DNA of 64,000 bases from Chenopodium formosanum (Eukaryota > Streptophyta > Magnoliopsida > Caryophyllales > Amaranthaceae), in the NCBI GenBank assembly GCA_024500155.1, contig CM044865.1, positions 33,125,501 through 33,189,500 on the forward strand. Direction: 5' to 3'. This document shows, in pieces, positions 44,456-55,578 of this stretch (the first letter of the stretch is position 1; every line of letters starts with the position of its first letter). Made by a program: the position numbers and the translations under genes. The notes under the pieces were generated by a model. That model was not told where the DNA came from. It did no database searches and was given only the letters and a program-made list of their open reading frames with translations.

Positions 44456-45455
44456 GAATGCAAATCTTACTAAACAAGTAAAGGAGTGCACGTTCTAAGA
44501 TATCTAAGGTTGACTGAAACATAGGGCACGCTAAGCATAGAGAACTATCAAGACTCTATTCACTTTCATATCAATAGACTTTTTAGCACGTTCTCCCAAT
44601 TGGCTTCAAATCTACTTTTAGCAAGCATCTTTATAGTTCCTCGAAGGAATCGGAAAAAGAAATAGATTTCAAGCTTCTCGACATCTCAACTATTGTATGC
44701 CGCTCTATAAGCTTGACCTACATTTCCCTTCACCGACTAGTGAATCAACCACAAAGGTCAAAAGGTCTTAGAAAGGGTTGTAATGTAAAGGCGAGAAGGG
44801 TGAAGGTAGGCTAAAATTTGAAATTTTTTGGTATACCTAAATCGTGAAGCAAATATTGGCCAAATCTCAACACCAAAACCAAGTAAACACCAAACAAAAA
44901 CACATCACCCCCAAGCTTATTCAAAGCTAAGAATCACAAACATATGTACAAAAAGCGTAAGAACGCTTCCCCCTAGGCTTGAATAAAGAATTGTCCTCAA
45001 TGCTTAAAATAGGGAGAAAGACACTTACATCAATTTTTTTTTTAAAATTTTCTCATTTTTCACTTTTTTCAATTTTGCCAAAGCTTTTTGAATTTACTTT
45101 GATTTTTCTCATTTTTTTCACTTTATTGTCCTCGCCTCTTAATTTTAACTATGGACGGCTTTTTCAACTTTTGCATTTTTTTTTATTCACAAAATATTTA
45201 CAGCACAAACTTGCTTACAACATAAGAACCAAACAATCTATTTCATCCACCAAAACTCCAACAATAGAGACCAAATGCTTCACAAAAACCAATGATGGGA
45301 ACAAAAATGAAACAAAAGGCTCAAGATCTAAAGATGTGGCTTGAAAACAAGGGTATATGGCTCAAATGGTTAGCAAGTAGACAAATGAAAACTCAAAATA
45401 AAGAAATAGAAAACTGTCCTAGAAAAGAAAAATTATCACCCCGAAAAGATTCCTT
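44456..45455. other. Non-coding remainder between Athila E and the CACTA element
   Basis: No domain is readable. On the minus strand, 45005-44960 reads GCATTGAGGACAATTC followed by AAGCCTAGGGGG, resembling the spacer before the 3' end of other gypsy elements, so this may be a minus-strand fragment of another element. T-rich tracts lie at 45029-45185. Confidence 0.4.
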
Positions 45456-45493
45456 CACTAGTAGAAAAATATTAATAGGAACCCCCTATATGG

Positions 45494-45632
45494 CACCGGT
45501 TCAGGCCAAACCGGTGGCTAAAACTGGTCTAGAAATGGGCGGGATTTTAGAACAAGAGAAAAGGCACCGGTTTGGCCTGAACCGGTGCCTAAAATTAAAA
45601 AGGCACCGGTTTGGCCTGAACCGGTGCCTAAA
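45494..45632 (+). repeat. CACTA subterminal repeats with GGCACCGGTT dyads
   Basis: GGCACCGGTTCAGGCCAAAC starts at 45492, and the near-palindrome AGGCACCGGTT-x7-AACCGGTGCCT occurs twice (near 45561 and 45600). Such repeats near CACTA ends are the known binding sites of TNPA-type proteins in En/Spm. Confidence 0.8.
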
Positions 45633-45901
45633 ATTAAAAAAAAAACGCGGCTTTTATTTCTTCTCCTTCCTCTCTTTCTCTTTCATTCATTCCTTCCTTA
45701 CTTACTGTTTCATTACAGCTGGGCAAACAACGACCTTCAATCCTTCTTCTCTCTCCCCCCACCACAGTCGTCACCTTCACCGGCGGCCACCAGAGGTTTC
45801 GAAAACCACCTTCAATCCTTCCTCTCTATGTTTTCCCTTTATTTCTCTTTCAAATTAAGCTGCTGCATAGTTCGAAAACTCTTTCCACCGCTCTGAGGTT
45901 G

Positions 45902-46157
45902 CTCCACCACCTAGCCGCGCCACCCCCCTGAGGCTCCTCCACCACCGAGCCGCGCCACCGGCCTGAGGGTCCTCCTCCATTTGCCGTGACTGCCCTCAGT
46001 CTCCTCCTAGCTGTTGCCCTAATTGTCTCCTCCACCACCTAGCCACGCCACCCCCCCTGAGGCTCCTCCACCACCGATCCGCGCCACCGGCCTAAGGGTC
46101 CTCCTCCATTTGCCGTGACTTCCCTGAGTCTCCTCCTAGATGCTACCCTAATTGTCT
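45902..46157 (+). repeat. 128-bp tandem duplication in the CACTA leader
   Basis: CTCCACCACCTAGCC starts at 45902 and again at 46030, and the two units stay similar to CCCTAATTGTCTC at their ends. The region is rich in C and CCACC words. Confidence 0.85.
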
Positions 46158-46289
46158 CAAGGTTTATTTTTAATTTTTTTTACATTATTTTCCAATTATA
46201 TAATTATATATATTAATTTGTTTTTCATTTTGAACCATTATTAGTAAATTAAAATTTAGGTTTGAATATAATTGGGAAATTGTGAAAAT

Positions 46290-46730
46290 ATTATAGATTA
46301 GCAACCTTGTTACTCAATTAGTTAGATTTTATTATGTTTTAATGGTTAATTTAATGTGTTTTGGTGGATAATTTTGAAATAATTATAGAAAATATATTAA
46401 CCTTGGTACTTAAATAGGTGAAATTTGGTATTTTACTTTTAATGGTTAATTTGAAGTTGTTTTGATGGATTATTTTGAATAAGTTAGAGATTAGTTAACT
46501 TTGTTATTAAATTAGTTGAATTTTGGAATGTTTAAATGGTTAATATTCAGTTGTTTTGATGGGTATATTTGAATTAATTTGAGATTAGTAACCTTGCTTG
46601 TTACTAAAGTAGATGAATTTTGGAATGGGTGAATGGTTACTTTTAAGTTGTTTTGATGGGTAATTTTGAAAAAAATTAGAGATTAGTAATAACCTTGTTA
46701 GTTTAGTAATTGTTAGTTCAATGAATGATG
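46290..46730 (+). repeat. Degenerate AT-rich tandem repeats, about 90-110 bp
   Basis: The words TTTTGATGG-TAATTTTGAA and GAGATTAGTAACCTTG recur about five times with spacing near 100 bp. They lie in the intron-like part before the transposase start. Confidence 0.6.
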
Positions 46731-47493
46731 TGTTTTAGCTTATAAATAAATTAGTGAATTGACATGTTATGAGAAAGAAATAGTACATACCTTATATTTA
46801 ACCTAATTTTTGTTTATTGTTTTTTTAATAGATTTGTGAATTGAAGCACGAGTTTAATTAGCTTGAGGACTAGATATTGAGCTCAAGTGGGTAGTTGCTA
46901 TATTGGTATGACTTATAAAATTTACTTAGCTATATTTTTTACTATTTATCCATTTAATAAAAGTTTATTCATGAAATTGCAACTTGTGTATTGTTTAATT
47001 GCAAATAAATACAACAATATATAGAATACTTGCATCATCATATACCTAGATACCCGTTCAAGGCTTTTTCTCATTAGGAGAAAGTCTTGAATAATCCCCG
47101 GTTAGGACTGTTCTTGAATGTATACTCTCACTTAGGTGGTGAATGTATGTTTTCTTTTCTATTTTAAGGAACATCTTGGCTTACCATTTCCTCACTATGT
47201 TCTCTGGGTACATATGTGGGTAATTAATTATCTACATCGTGTACTTGGAGAACTAGGGGGAAATGCTGCCGGATTTTCCTTAAAATTGAAAAGTTGACAT
47301 ACATTCACTAGTAAGAGTAGACATTCAAGGATGGGTTAGGTTGGAGTGATAAGGACCCTTTGGAAACATGCATTTTTTCACTATATGAATGGTATATTCA
47401 CGTTTTGTACTTGAATTTGATTTACATAAATTATGTAGCACTTACACATTATAAATTATATGTTGCTATATATGTTTAGAAACAATTTATTAA

Positions 47494-48405
47494 ATGGAGA
47501 AGGATCGTGGTTGGATGTATGGTAGACGCGATACATTGGAATTTTGGAATGGGGTTCAAGAGTTTTGCGAGAGGGCTTTAGCTTATCAACGCAAACTGGG
47601 TAGAAAAGGCCTTTATTGTCCTTGTGTTGATTGTAATAATGTGAATGTGGTCGATAGTGTTAAAATAATTAGAGATCATGTATTATGTCGTGGGTTTAGG
47701 CAATTATACCATGTGTGGATTTGGCACGGAGAAAGTGGAGAGTACAGTGAGGATCTTGATCGGAATGATGTGCGTGTTAGAAGCAATGAGAATCATGTGG
47801 ACGAGGAATACGAGAATGATGACTATATTGTTGATAATGGTGAGGATGGAGCCGATGATGATCAGGCGGATGAGGTCGAGGATGAACAAGTGGATGAGAT
47901 GTTGCATGGTGTTGAAGGTGAAGTGTTTGAGTTATTATCGGAGGCTTCCAAAAAGCCTTTGTATCCCGGGTGCAAAAAATATTCCAAACTATCGGCCGTG
48001 CTAACAATTTTCAACATTAAGTTGAAGCATGGGTGGACGGACATCATTTTTACTTCTTTGTTGACCTCATTAAGTGATATGTTGCCTGATGGGAATGAAA
48101 TTCCTAAGTCTTACTATTACGCAAAGAAGCTCATGTGTCCCTTGGGTTTGGAGTATAAGAAGATACATGCATGTCCTAATGACTGTATTTTGTATCGAAA
48201 TGAGTATGAACAACTGCAGGAGTGTCCACGATGCAAGCGGTCGCGGTACAAGGGCATGAGTTGCAATCTTGGCACGGAGGGACCTCCTGCTAAGGTGTTG
48301 TGGTATCTTCCCATTATTCCAAGGTTTAAGCGTCGGTTCTCAATACCAAAAGACGCTAAAAACTTGAGGTGGCATGCAGAGAAAGAAAGAAAAATAGAAT
48401 GCTGA
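47494..48405 (+). pseudogene. CACTA TNP2-type transposase, N-terminal part
   Basis: The 303-residue frame starts MEKDRGWMYGRR and carries the transposase-associated domain (residues 1-80, with CPCVDCNN and WIWHGE). A very acidic stretch follows at residues 95-150, then the Transposase_21 start with MLPDGNEIPKSYYYAKKLM, LGLEYKKIHACPNDC and YEQLQECPRCKRSRY. It ends by a 1-base frameshift near 48380-48400, where the next frame takes over without a gap in homology. Confidence 0.85.
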
Positions 48406-49700
48406 AACATCCAGCTGACTCTCCACAGTGGAAGAACATTGATTTGAAGTTTGAGGAATTTGGTAATGAAGTCAGAAATTTAAGGCTTGGGTTGTGCACG
48501 GACGGGATGAATCCATTTGGCACTCTTAGTACCCAACACAGCACATGGCCGGTACTTTTAGTGATTTATAATTTGCCTCCTTGGCTGTGCATGAAACGTA
48601 AGTATGTAATGCTTTCATTGCTAATAACTGGTCCAAAGCAACCTGGAAACGACATAGATGTTTACCTTGCGCCGCTTATTGACGACTTGAGAAAGATGTG
48701 GGATGAAGGGGTTTCCGTTTTCGATGCTCATCAGAACGAGATGTTCACATTGCGTGCAGCCCTTATGTGGACCATGAATGACTTCCCTGCATATGACAAC
48801 TTGTGTGGGTACAAGGTCAAAGGGAAAAAAGCATGCCCCATATGTATTGATGACACATCAAGCGTATACCTGACTCATTCTCACAAAGATGTCTACCTAC
48901 GAACTCGAAGGTTCCTTTGGCGTGATCACCCGTACCGTAGGCAGAAAAAGGCTTTCGATGGAAACGTGGAAGAGGATACTGCGCCTAGACCATTGTCTGG
49001 TGCTAAGATTAGTGCTCGGGTGAAAGGGATACGAACGGTGTTTGGAAAATCAGAAAAAACTGTGGTCTCAGCTGCTCTGTTTAAGAAAGAATCAATCTTT
49101 TGGAAGCTTCTGTACTGGAGAGAACATGACGTTAGGCATTGTCTTGATGTGATGCATATAGAGAAGAATGTGTGTGATGCTCTTTTGGGGACGCTTATGA
49201 ATATCCCAGGAAAAACAAAGGACGGAAAGGGTGCACGGTTAGATTTGAAAGAGATGGGGGTTCGTCCAGAATTGTGGCCTCAAGAAAAGGTTAGAAAGGG
49301 GAAGGAGCCGAGAATAGAAGATGAAAATGTTTCGAAAAAAGGGAAGGAGAAGAGCAAGGGAAAGGGAAAGGCCAAAGATGCGTCAAAGAAGAAAGTTAAG
49401 GGTAAAGGGAAGGATGAAAAGAATTATTTACCCCCGGCTTGCTATACATTGTCAAGGGTAGAGAAACGTATGTTTTGTGCATGTCCGTACGACATTAAGG
49501 TTCCATCAGGGTACTCATCTAACATGAAAAGATTTGTAACCTTAAATGGAGAATTGAAGCTGACAAGTATGAAATCCCATGATTGTAAAATTCTGATGCC
49601 CAACCAACGACGGGTGCTACGGTGGGGCCACATCATTACTCGGTTGGGATCGATTCAATATTTGCTGGGTTCGAAGACATCCCACTACCCGTACCGATAG
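48369..49700 (+). pseudogene. CACTA TNP2-type transposase, C-terminal part (Transposase_21)
   Basis: The frame continues the transposase with HPADSPQWKNID, LCTDGMNPFG, STQHSTWPVLL, YNLPPWLCMK, GNDIDVYLAPLIDDL and MWTMNDFPAYDNLCG, all typical of Transposase_21. A lysine and glycine-rich insert (KKGKEKSKGKGKAKD) lies near 49335-49420. Near 49580 the expected LKSHDCH segment appears as MKSHDCKIL; homology then stops, so the C-terminal third is missing. Confidence 0.85.
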
Positions 49701-49810
49701 AGGAGGTTGAGATAAAAAAAGCTTTAGCAAGCTGTAGGCAGCTTCGTGCATGGGTGAAGTTGATTAATAAGGAGGTAAATTATTTATTTCTCAATTTTTG
49801 TAAGTGTTAA
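49622..49810 (+). CDS. Unidentified 62-codon frame after the transposase break
   Basis: The frame has a hydrophobic, proline-containing segment (FAGFEDIPLPVPIEEVEIKKAL) followed by SCRQLRAWVKLINKEV. It could be an exon of a second CACTA gene joined by the deletion that removed the transposase end, with a GT splice donor near 49775. I do not recognise a family. Confidence 0.25.
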   Translation: MGPHHYSVGIDSIFAGFEDIPLPVPIEEVEIKKALASCRQLRAWVKLINKEVNYLFLNFCKC

Positions 49811-49880
49811 ACCGTTAGGCACTCGAAAAATAAAACCGCCAAATATTTTTTTTTAACAATATGCAAGGTTCGTCAAGTTG

Positions 49881-50362
49881 ATTTAAAATTGCTCAATTTT
49901 TAATTTGTTTTAAAATATGCAAGTCCCGCCGCCCCGGTAAACCCAAGGGAGCCTCCCCCGCTGCCGGAACAGCAAAGGCAGCCCGCGCCGAAGCCACAGC
50001 AGCCGCGGCAGCCGCATGCCAAGGCTGTAGCAGCCACGGCAGGTGGCTGCCATGTCTGCTGCAGCCTCGTCAACAGCTTTCCTGGGTTGCTGCAGCCTCA
50101 ACAGGCGGCTTCCATGGCTGCTACATCCTCGGCAGCACCTGCCTGGGCTGCTACAACCATGGCAGCCGCCTGTCAAGGCTGCAGCAGACAAGGAAGCCAC
50201 CTGTCGTGGCTGCTACAGCCTTGGCATGCGGCTGCCAGGACTGATGTGGCCTTGGCGCAGGTTGCCTTCGCTGTGGTGGCAGCTAGGGCGGCTCCCTCGG
50301 GTTTCCCGGGGCGGCGGAACTTGCATATTAAAAAAAAAAAAGAATTTTGAGCAATTTTAAAT
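49881..50362. mobile_element. Foldback element: 482-bp GC-rich imperfect palindrome
   Basis: The left arm starts ATTTAAAATTGCTCAA (49881) and the right arm ends TTGAGCAATTTTAAAT (50362). Inside, the left arm's ATGCAAGTCCCGCCGCCCCGG is answered by the right arm's reverse complement with two differences, and the symmetry continues through the GCAGCC-rich centre, giving arms of about 200 bp or more. The AT-rich tips and GC-rich body suggest a foldback or MITE-like element. I see no clear TSD. Confidence 0.75.
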
Positions 50363-50363
50363 A

Positions 50364-53300
50364 TATAAAGCCATTTTGAGCCGAAATGGCTTCTCACTTG
50401 CCTATTTTCTTCATTTATCAACTAATAAACTCCTTGCATCTCAAAACAACTCATAATGACATATTTATAAGTGGTTGTCATTTGAAATTACATAAAAATC
50501 GCCAAGTTCTTAGGTTTTGGGTCGAAATCATCAAAATAAAGCCATTTTTAGCCGAAATGGCTACTCACTTGCCTATTTTCTTCATTTCTCAACTAATAAA
50601 CTTAAACATTCTCAAACCATCTCATAATTTCATATTTATAAGTAATTGTGAGTTGAAATTGTATAAAAGAAGCAAAGTTCTAAGTTTTTTGGCACATTTC
50701 ATCAAAATAAAGCTATTTTGAGCCGAAATGGCTACTCACTTGCCTATTTTCTTCATTTCTCAACTTATAAACTCCTTGCATCTCAAAACAACTCAAAATA
50801 ACATATTTTAAAGTGGTTGTCATTTGAAAATACATTAAAATCGCCAAGTCCAAAGGTTTTGGGTCGAATTCATCAAAATAAACCCATTTTGAGCCGAAAT
50901 GGCTACTAACTTGCCTATTTTCTTCATTTTTTAACTAATAAACTTATACATTCTCAAACCATATCATAATTACATATGTATAAGTAATTGTGAGATGAAA
51001 TTGCATAAAAGAAGCAAAGTTCTAAGTTTTTGGCACATTTCATCAAAATAAAGCCATATTCAGCCGAAATGGCTACTCACTTGCCTATTTTCTTCATTTC
51101 TCAACTTATAAACTTATACATTCTCAAAACATATCATAATTACATATGTATAAGAGATTTTGAGTTAAAATTGCATAAAAGAAGCAAAGTTCTATGTTTT
51201 TGGCGTATTTCATCAAAATAAAGCCATTTAGAGCCGAAATGGCTACTCACTTGCCTATTTTCTTCATTTCTCAACTAATAAACTTATACATTCTCAAAAC
51301 ATATTATAATTACATATTTATAAGTGATTGTGAGTTAAAATTTCATAAAAGAAGCAAAGTTCTAAGTTTTTTGGCGCATTTCATCAAAATAAAGCCATTT
51401 TGAGCCCAAATGGCTACTCACTTGCCTATTTTCTTTATTTCTCAATTTATAAACTCCTTGCATCTCAAAACAACTCATAATGACATATTTATAAGTTTTT
51501 GTCATTTGAAATTACATAAAAATTGCCAAGTTCTAAGGTTTTGGGTCCAATTCATCAAAATAAAGCCATTTTGAGCCGAAATGGCTACTCACTTACCTAT
51601 TTTCTTTATTTCTCAACTTATAAACTCCTTGCATCTGAAAAAAACTTTTAATGAACTATTTTTAAGTTTTTTTCATTTGAAATTACATAAAAATCGCCAA
51701 GTTCTAAGGTTTTGGGTCCAATTCATCAAAATAAAGCAATTTTGAGCCGAAATGGCTGCTCACTTGCCTATTTTCTTTATTTTTCAACTAACAAACTTAT
51801 ACTGTCTCAAAACATAAAATAATTACATATAAATAAGTTATTTTTAGTGGAAATTGCAGAAAAGAAGCAAAGTTCTAAGTTTTTTGGCGCATTTCATCCT
51901 AATAAAGCTATTTTGAGCCAAAATGGATACTCACTTGCCTATTTTCTTCATTTCTCAACTTATAAACTCCTTGAATCTGAAAAAAACTCGTAATCACATA
52001 TTTATAAGTGGTTGTCATTTGAAATTACATAAAAATCGCCAAGTCCTAAGGTTTTGGGTCGAAGTCATCAAAATAAAGCCATTTTGAGCCGAAATGGCTA
52101 CTCACTTGCCTATTTTCTTCATTTCTCAACTAATAAAGTTATACATTCTCAAACCATATCATAATTACATATGTATAAGTGATTGTGAGTTGAAATTGCA
52201 TAAAAGAAGCAAAGTTCTAAGTTTTTTGGCGCATTTCATCAAAATAAAGCCATTTTGAGCCGAAATGGCTACTGACTTGCCTATTTTCTTAATTTCTCAA
52301 CTTATAAACTCCTTGCATCTCAAACCAACTCATAATTACATATTTATAAGTTTTTGTCATTTGAAATTACATTAAAATCGCCAAGTTCTAAGGTTTTGGG
52401 TCCAATTCATCAAAATAAAGCCATTTTGAGCCGAAATGGCTACTCACTTGCCTATTTTCTTCATTTCTCAACTAATAAACTTTAACATTCTCAAACCATA
52501 TCATAATTAAATATGTATAAGTGATTTTGAGTTGAAATTTTATAAAATAAGCAAAGTTCTAAGTTTTTTGGCGCATTTCATCAAAATAAAGCCATTTTGA
52601 GCCGAAATGGCTACTCACTTGCCTATTTTCTTCATTTCTCAACCTATAAACTTCTTGCATCTCAAAACAACTTGTAATCAAATATTTATAAGTGGTTTTC
52701 ATTTGAAATTACATAAAAATCGCCAAGTCCTAAGGTTTTTGGTCGAATTCATCAAAATAAAGCCATTATGAGCCGAAATGGCTACTCGCTTGCCTATTTT
52801 CTTCATTTCTCAACTAATAAACTCCTTGCATCTCAAAAAACTCTTAATGAATAATTTATAAGTGTTAGTCATCTGAAATTACATAAAAATTGCCAAGTTC
52901 TAAGGTTTTGGGTCCAATTCATCAATATAAAGCAATTTTGAGCCGAAATGGCTACTCACTTGCCTATTTTCTTTATTTCTCAACTAATAAACTTATAAAT
53001 TCTCAAAACATATCATAATTACATATGTACAAGTGATTGTGTGTTGAAATTTCATAAAAGAAGTAAAGTTCTAAGTTTTTTGGTGCATTTCATCATAATA
53101 AAGCCATTTTGAGCCGAAATGGATACTCATTTGTCTATTTTCTTCTTTCTCAACTTATAAACTCCTTGCATCTCAAAACAACTCGTAATCACATATTTAC
53201 AAGTGGTTGTCATTTGAAATTACATAAAAATCGCCAAGACCTAAGGTTTTGGGTCCAATTCATCAAAATAAAGCCATTTTGAGCCGAAATGGCTACTCAC

Positions 53301-54565
53301 TTGCCTATTTTCTTTATTTCTCAACTAATAAACTTATACATTCTTAAACCGTATCATAATTACATATTTATAAGTGATTGTGAGTTGAAATTTCATAAAA
53401 GAAGCAAAGTTCTATGTTTTTTGGCGCATTTCATCAAAATAAAGCCATTTTGAGCCGAAATGGTTACTCACTTGCCTATTTTCTTAATTTCTCAACTTGT
53501 AAACTCCTTGCATCTCAAAAAAACTCATAATGACATATTTATAAGTGTTTGTCATTTGAAATTACATAAAAATCGCCAAGTTCTAAGGTTTTGGGTCCAA
53601 TTCATCAAAATAAGCCTTTTTGAGCCGAAATGGCTACTCACTTGCCTATTTTCTTCATTTCTCAACTAATAAACTTTTACATTCTCAAACCATATCATAA
53701 TTACAAATGTATAAGTGATTTTGAGTTTAAATTGCATAAAATAAGCAAAGTTTTATGTTTTTGGCGCATTTCAGCAAAATAAAGCCATTTTCAGCCGAAA
53801 TGGCTACTCACTTGCCTATTTTCTTCATTTCTCAACTTATAAACTCCTTTCATATAAAAAAAACTCTTAATGACATATTTATAAGTGTTTGTCATTTGAG
53901 ATTACATAAAAATCGTCAAGTTCTAAGGTTTTGGGTTCAATTCATCAAAATAAAGCTATTTTGAGCCGAAATGTCTACTCACTTGCCTATTTTCTTTATT
54001 TCTCAACTAATAAACTTATACCGTCTCAAACCATATCATAATTACATATGTATGAGTTATTGTGAGTTGAAATTGCATAAAAGAAGCAAAGTTCTAAGTT
54101 TTTTGGCGCATTTCATCATAATAAAGCCATTTTGAGCCAAAATGGAGACTAAGTTGCCTATTTTCTTCATTTCTCAACTTATAAACTCTTTGCATCTCAA
54201 AACAACTCATAATGACATATTTATAAGTGTTTGTCATTTGAAATTACATAAAAATCGCCAAGTTCTAAGGTTTTGGGTCCAATTCATCTAAATAAAGCCA
54301 TTTTGAGCCGAAATGGCTTCTCACTTGCCTATTTTTTCATTTCTCAACTTATAAACTATTTGCATCTCAAAACAACTCATAATGACATATTTATAAGTGT
54401 TTGTCATTTGAAATTACATAAAAATCGCCAAGTTCTAAGGTTTTGGGTCCAATTCATCAAAATAAAGCCATTTTGAGCTGAAATGGCTACTCACTTGCCT
54501 ATTTTGTTCATTTCTCAACTAATAAACTTATACATTCTCAAACCATATCATAATTAGATATGTAT
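50364..54565 (+). repeat. Satellite array, 171-bp monomers, two alternating types, 25 copies
   Basis: The box GCCGAAATGG (or a one-base variant) recurs at 50379, 50551, 50722, 50893, 51063 and onward to 54477, 25 times, with a mean spacing of 170.75 bp. Type A monomers have the CATTCTCAAACCATATC and TTGGCGCATTTC variants, and type B monomers have CCTTGCATCTCAAAACAAC and TTGGGTCCAATTC. The order is B A B A A A B B A B A B A B B A B A B A B A B B A, mostly alternating, so a 342-bp dimer is the main higher unit. Each monomer has the dyad AGCCATTT-x7-AAATGGCT. The unit length of 57 codons keeps a reading frame open by chance. Confidence 0.95.
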
Positions 54566-55295
54566 AAACAAGGAGAAATGGATATATGGGGAAGTGGCGT
54601 AGGAGTATCTAGGAGACAACCACCACCCGGATTTGCATCTCAACCTCAACAATGGGGACAACAAGCTCAACCATCGTATAACTCCAATCCTCAATACCAA
54701 AACCCACCTCTACCTTAAAACCAAAACACAATTGGAAATTACCCAAGGAACAACCAATACAACAACCAAAACCAATACCACAATCAAAATCAAGTGTCTC
54801 AAAGGAGCCAAGATCAAGCATCTCAACCCGATTCAGCAGAAAACAAAATTCTTTAACAACTCCAAACTATGAATCAACAAATGCAAGAGGTCAAAGCTCA
54901 TAACAAGATGGTTAATTAACAATTATATTAATTGGCCAAGAGAGTACCTTTCAACTCACCTTCTACTTTAATCGGACAACCACAAGCTAACCCCTCTCAT
55001 AACATAAAACCCAACTCTTGCAAAGCAATGACATTGAGATAAAGCACATCCGATGAAAGGCCAAAAGAGATAGACAATAAGAGAAAGAAGGGAGGAGAAG
55101 AAGGTTTGAGGGTGGGGAAGAGAGTTGTAGAAGACAAATTTGTTGGGAATGAAGAGAATGTTGAGAAGAACAAACTTATTGTTGAGAAGAAGAAGCTTAT
55201 TGATGAGAAGACGACTTCAACTCTTAGTGAGACTAGGAATTTAGATGGGCCGGTTCCTTTTCCAGGGATTGCGAAGAGAAAGTTGAAGGAACAGT
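54566..55295 (+). pseudogene. gag: Element H: gag fragment of an Athila-like Ty3/gypsy element
   Basis: Readable pieces are the Gln/Asn/Tyr-rich linker (PPPGFASQPQQWGQQ, NNQYNNQNQYHNQNQ), then MNQQMQEVKAHNKMVN, PFNSPSTLIGQPQANP, SCKAMTLR and the lysine-rich tail ending PVPFPGIAKRKLKEQ. This is the gag-to-protease junction of Athila-like elements. Stops lie near 54717, 54855, 54917 and 55041. It is cut by the satellite on the left and an LTR tail on the right. Confidence 0.75.
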
Positions 55296-55563
55296 AGAGG
55301 CCTATATAGGGTAGGTTCAATTTCTTTTAGGTTGGAATTGTACCTTCAACCCCGAATATCCAATCATGATTCGAGGCTACTATGGAGTTAGAAATCTGTT
55401 AGATCGTGAAGGGGTGTATCCTTCATCAAGTCAACGGTTTACATGTTCCTAAAACTTGTTGGCGACTCGTTTGCTCTAGCTTCCTTCCCTTTGGACTCCA
55501 CTATACTCAAGTTTATGATCACATTGGGGCTCAAGTGTAGGATGCTTGAAATGTTCCCTACTA
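55296..55563 (+). mobile_element. 3' tail of an LTR related to element A's LTR
   Basis: The stretch from AGTAGAGGCCTAT through CTAAAACTTGTTGGCGACTC to GAAATGTTCCCTACT follows the last 270 bp of the solo LTR at 8098-8379 with many substitutions. The upstream part of the LTR is missing. Confidence 0.8.
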
Positions 55564-55578
55564 TAACAAAAGGCAAGT

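Larger units (their letters stand above)
45456..49810 (+). mobile_element. CACTA (En/Spm-type) transposon, left end and transposase region
   Basis: The left terminus CACTAGTAGAAAAAT begins at 45456 with CTT (45453-45455) as the possible 3-bp TSD. Subterminal palindromic repeats follow, then a GC-rich leader, an AT-rich intron-like stretch and the TNP2-type transposase gene. I found no matching TAGTG terminus to the right, so the right end is deleted or beyond the foldback and satellite. It is inserted in or next to Athila E. Confidence 0.8.

Noticed and set aside
45292..45896. Frames at the CACTA left end
   Set aside because: They span the element boundary and the subterminal repeats, so they cannot be one gene.
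49910..50360. Alanine, glycine and leucine-rich frames on both strands
   Set aside because: They are products of the palindromic GCAGCC-rich foldback.
50386..54476. Repeated open frames with the start MATHLPIFFISQLIN in the satellite
   Set aside because: The monomer is close to 57 codons, so a frame open by chance repeats in each unit. Single-base length changes and stops differ between monomers, and there is no start context or domain.
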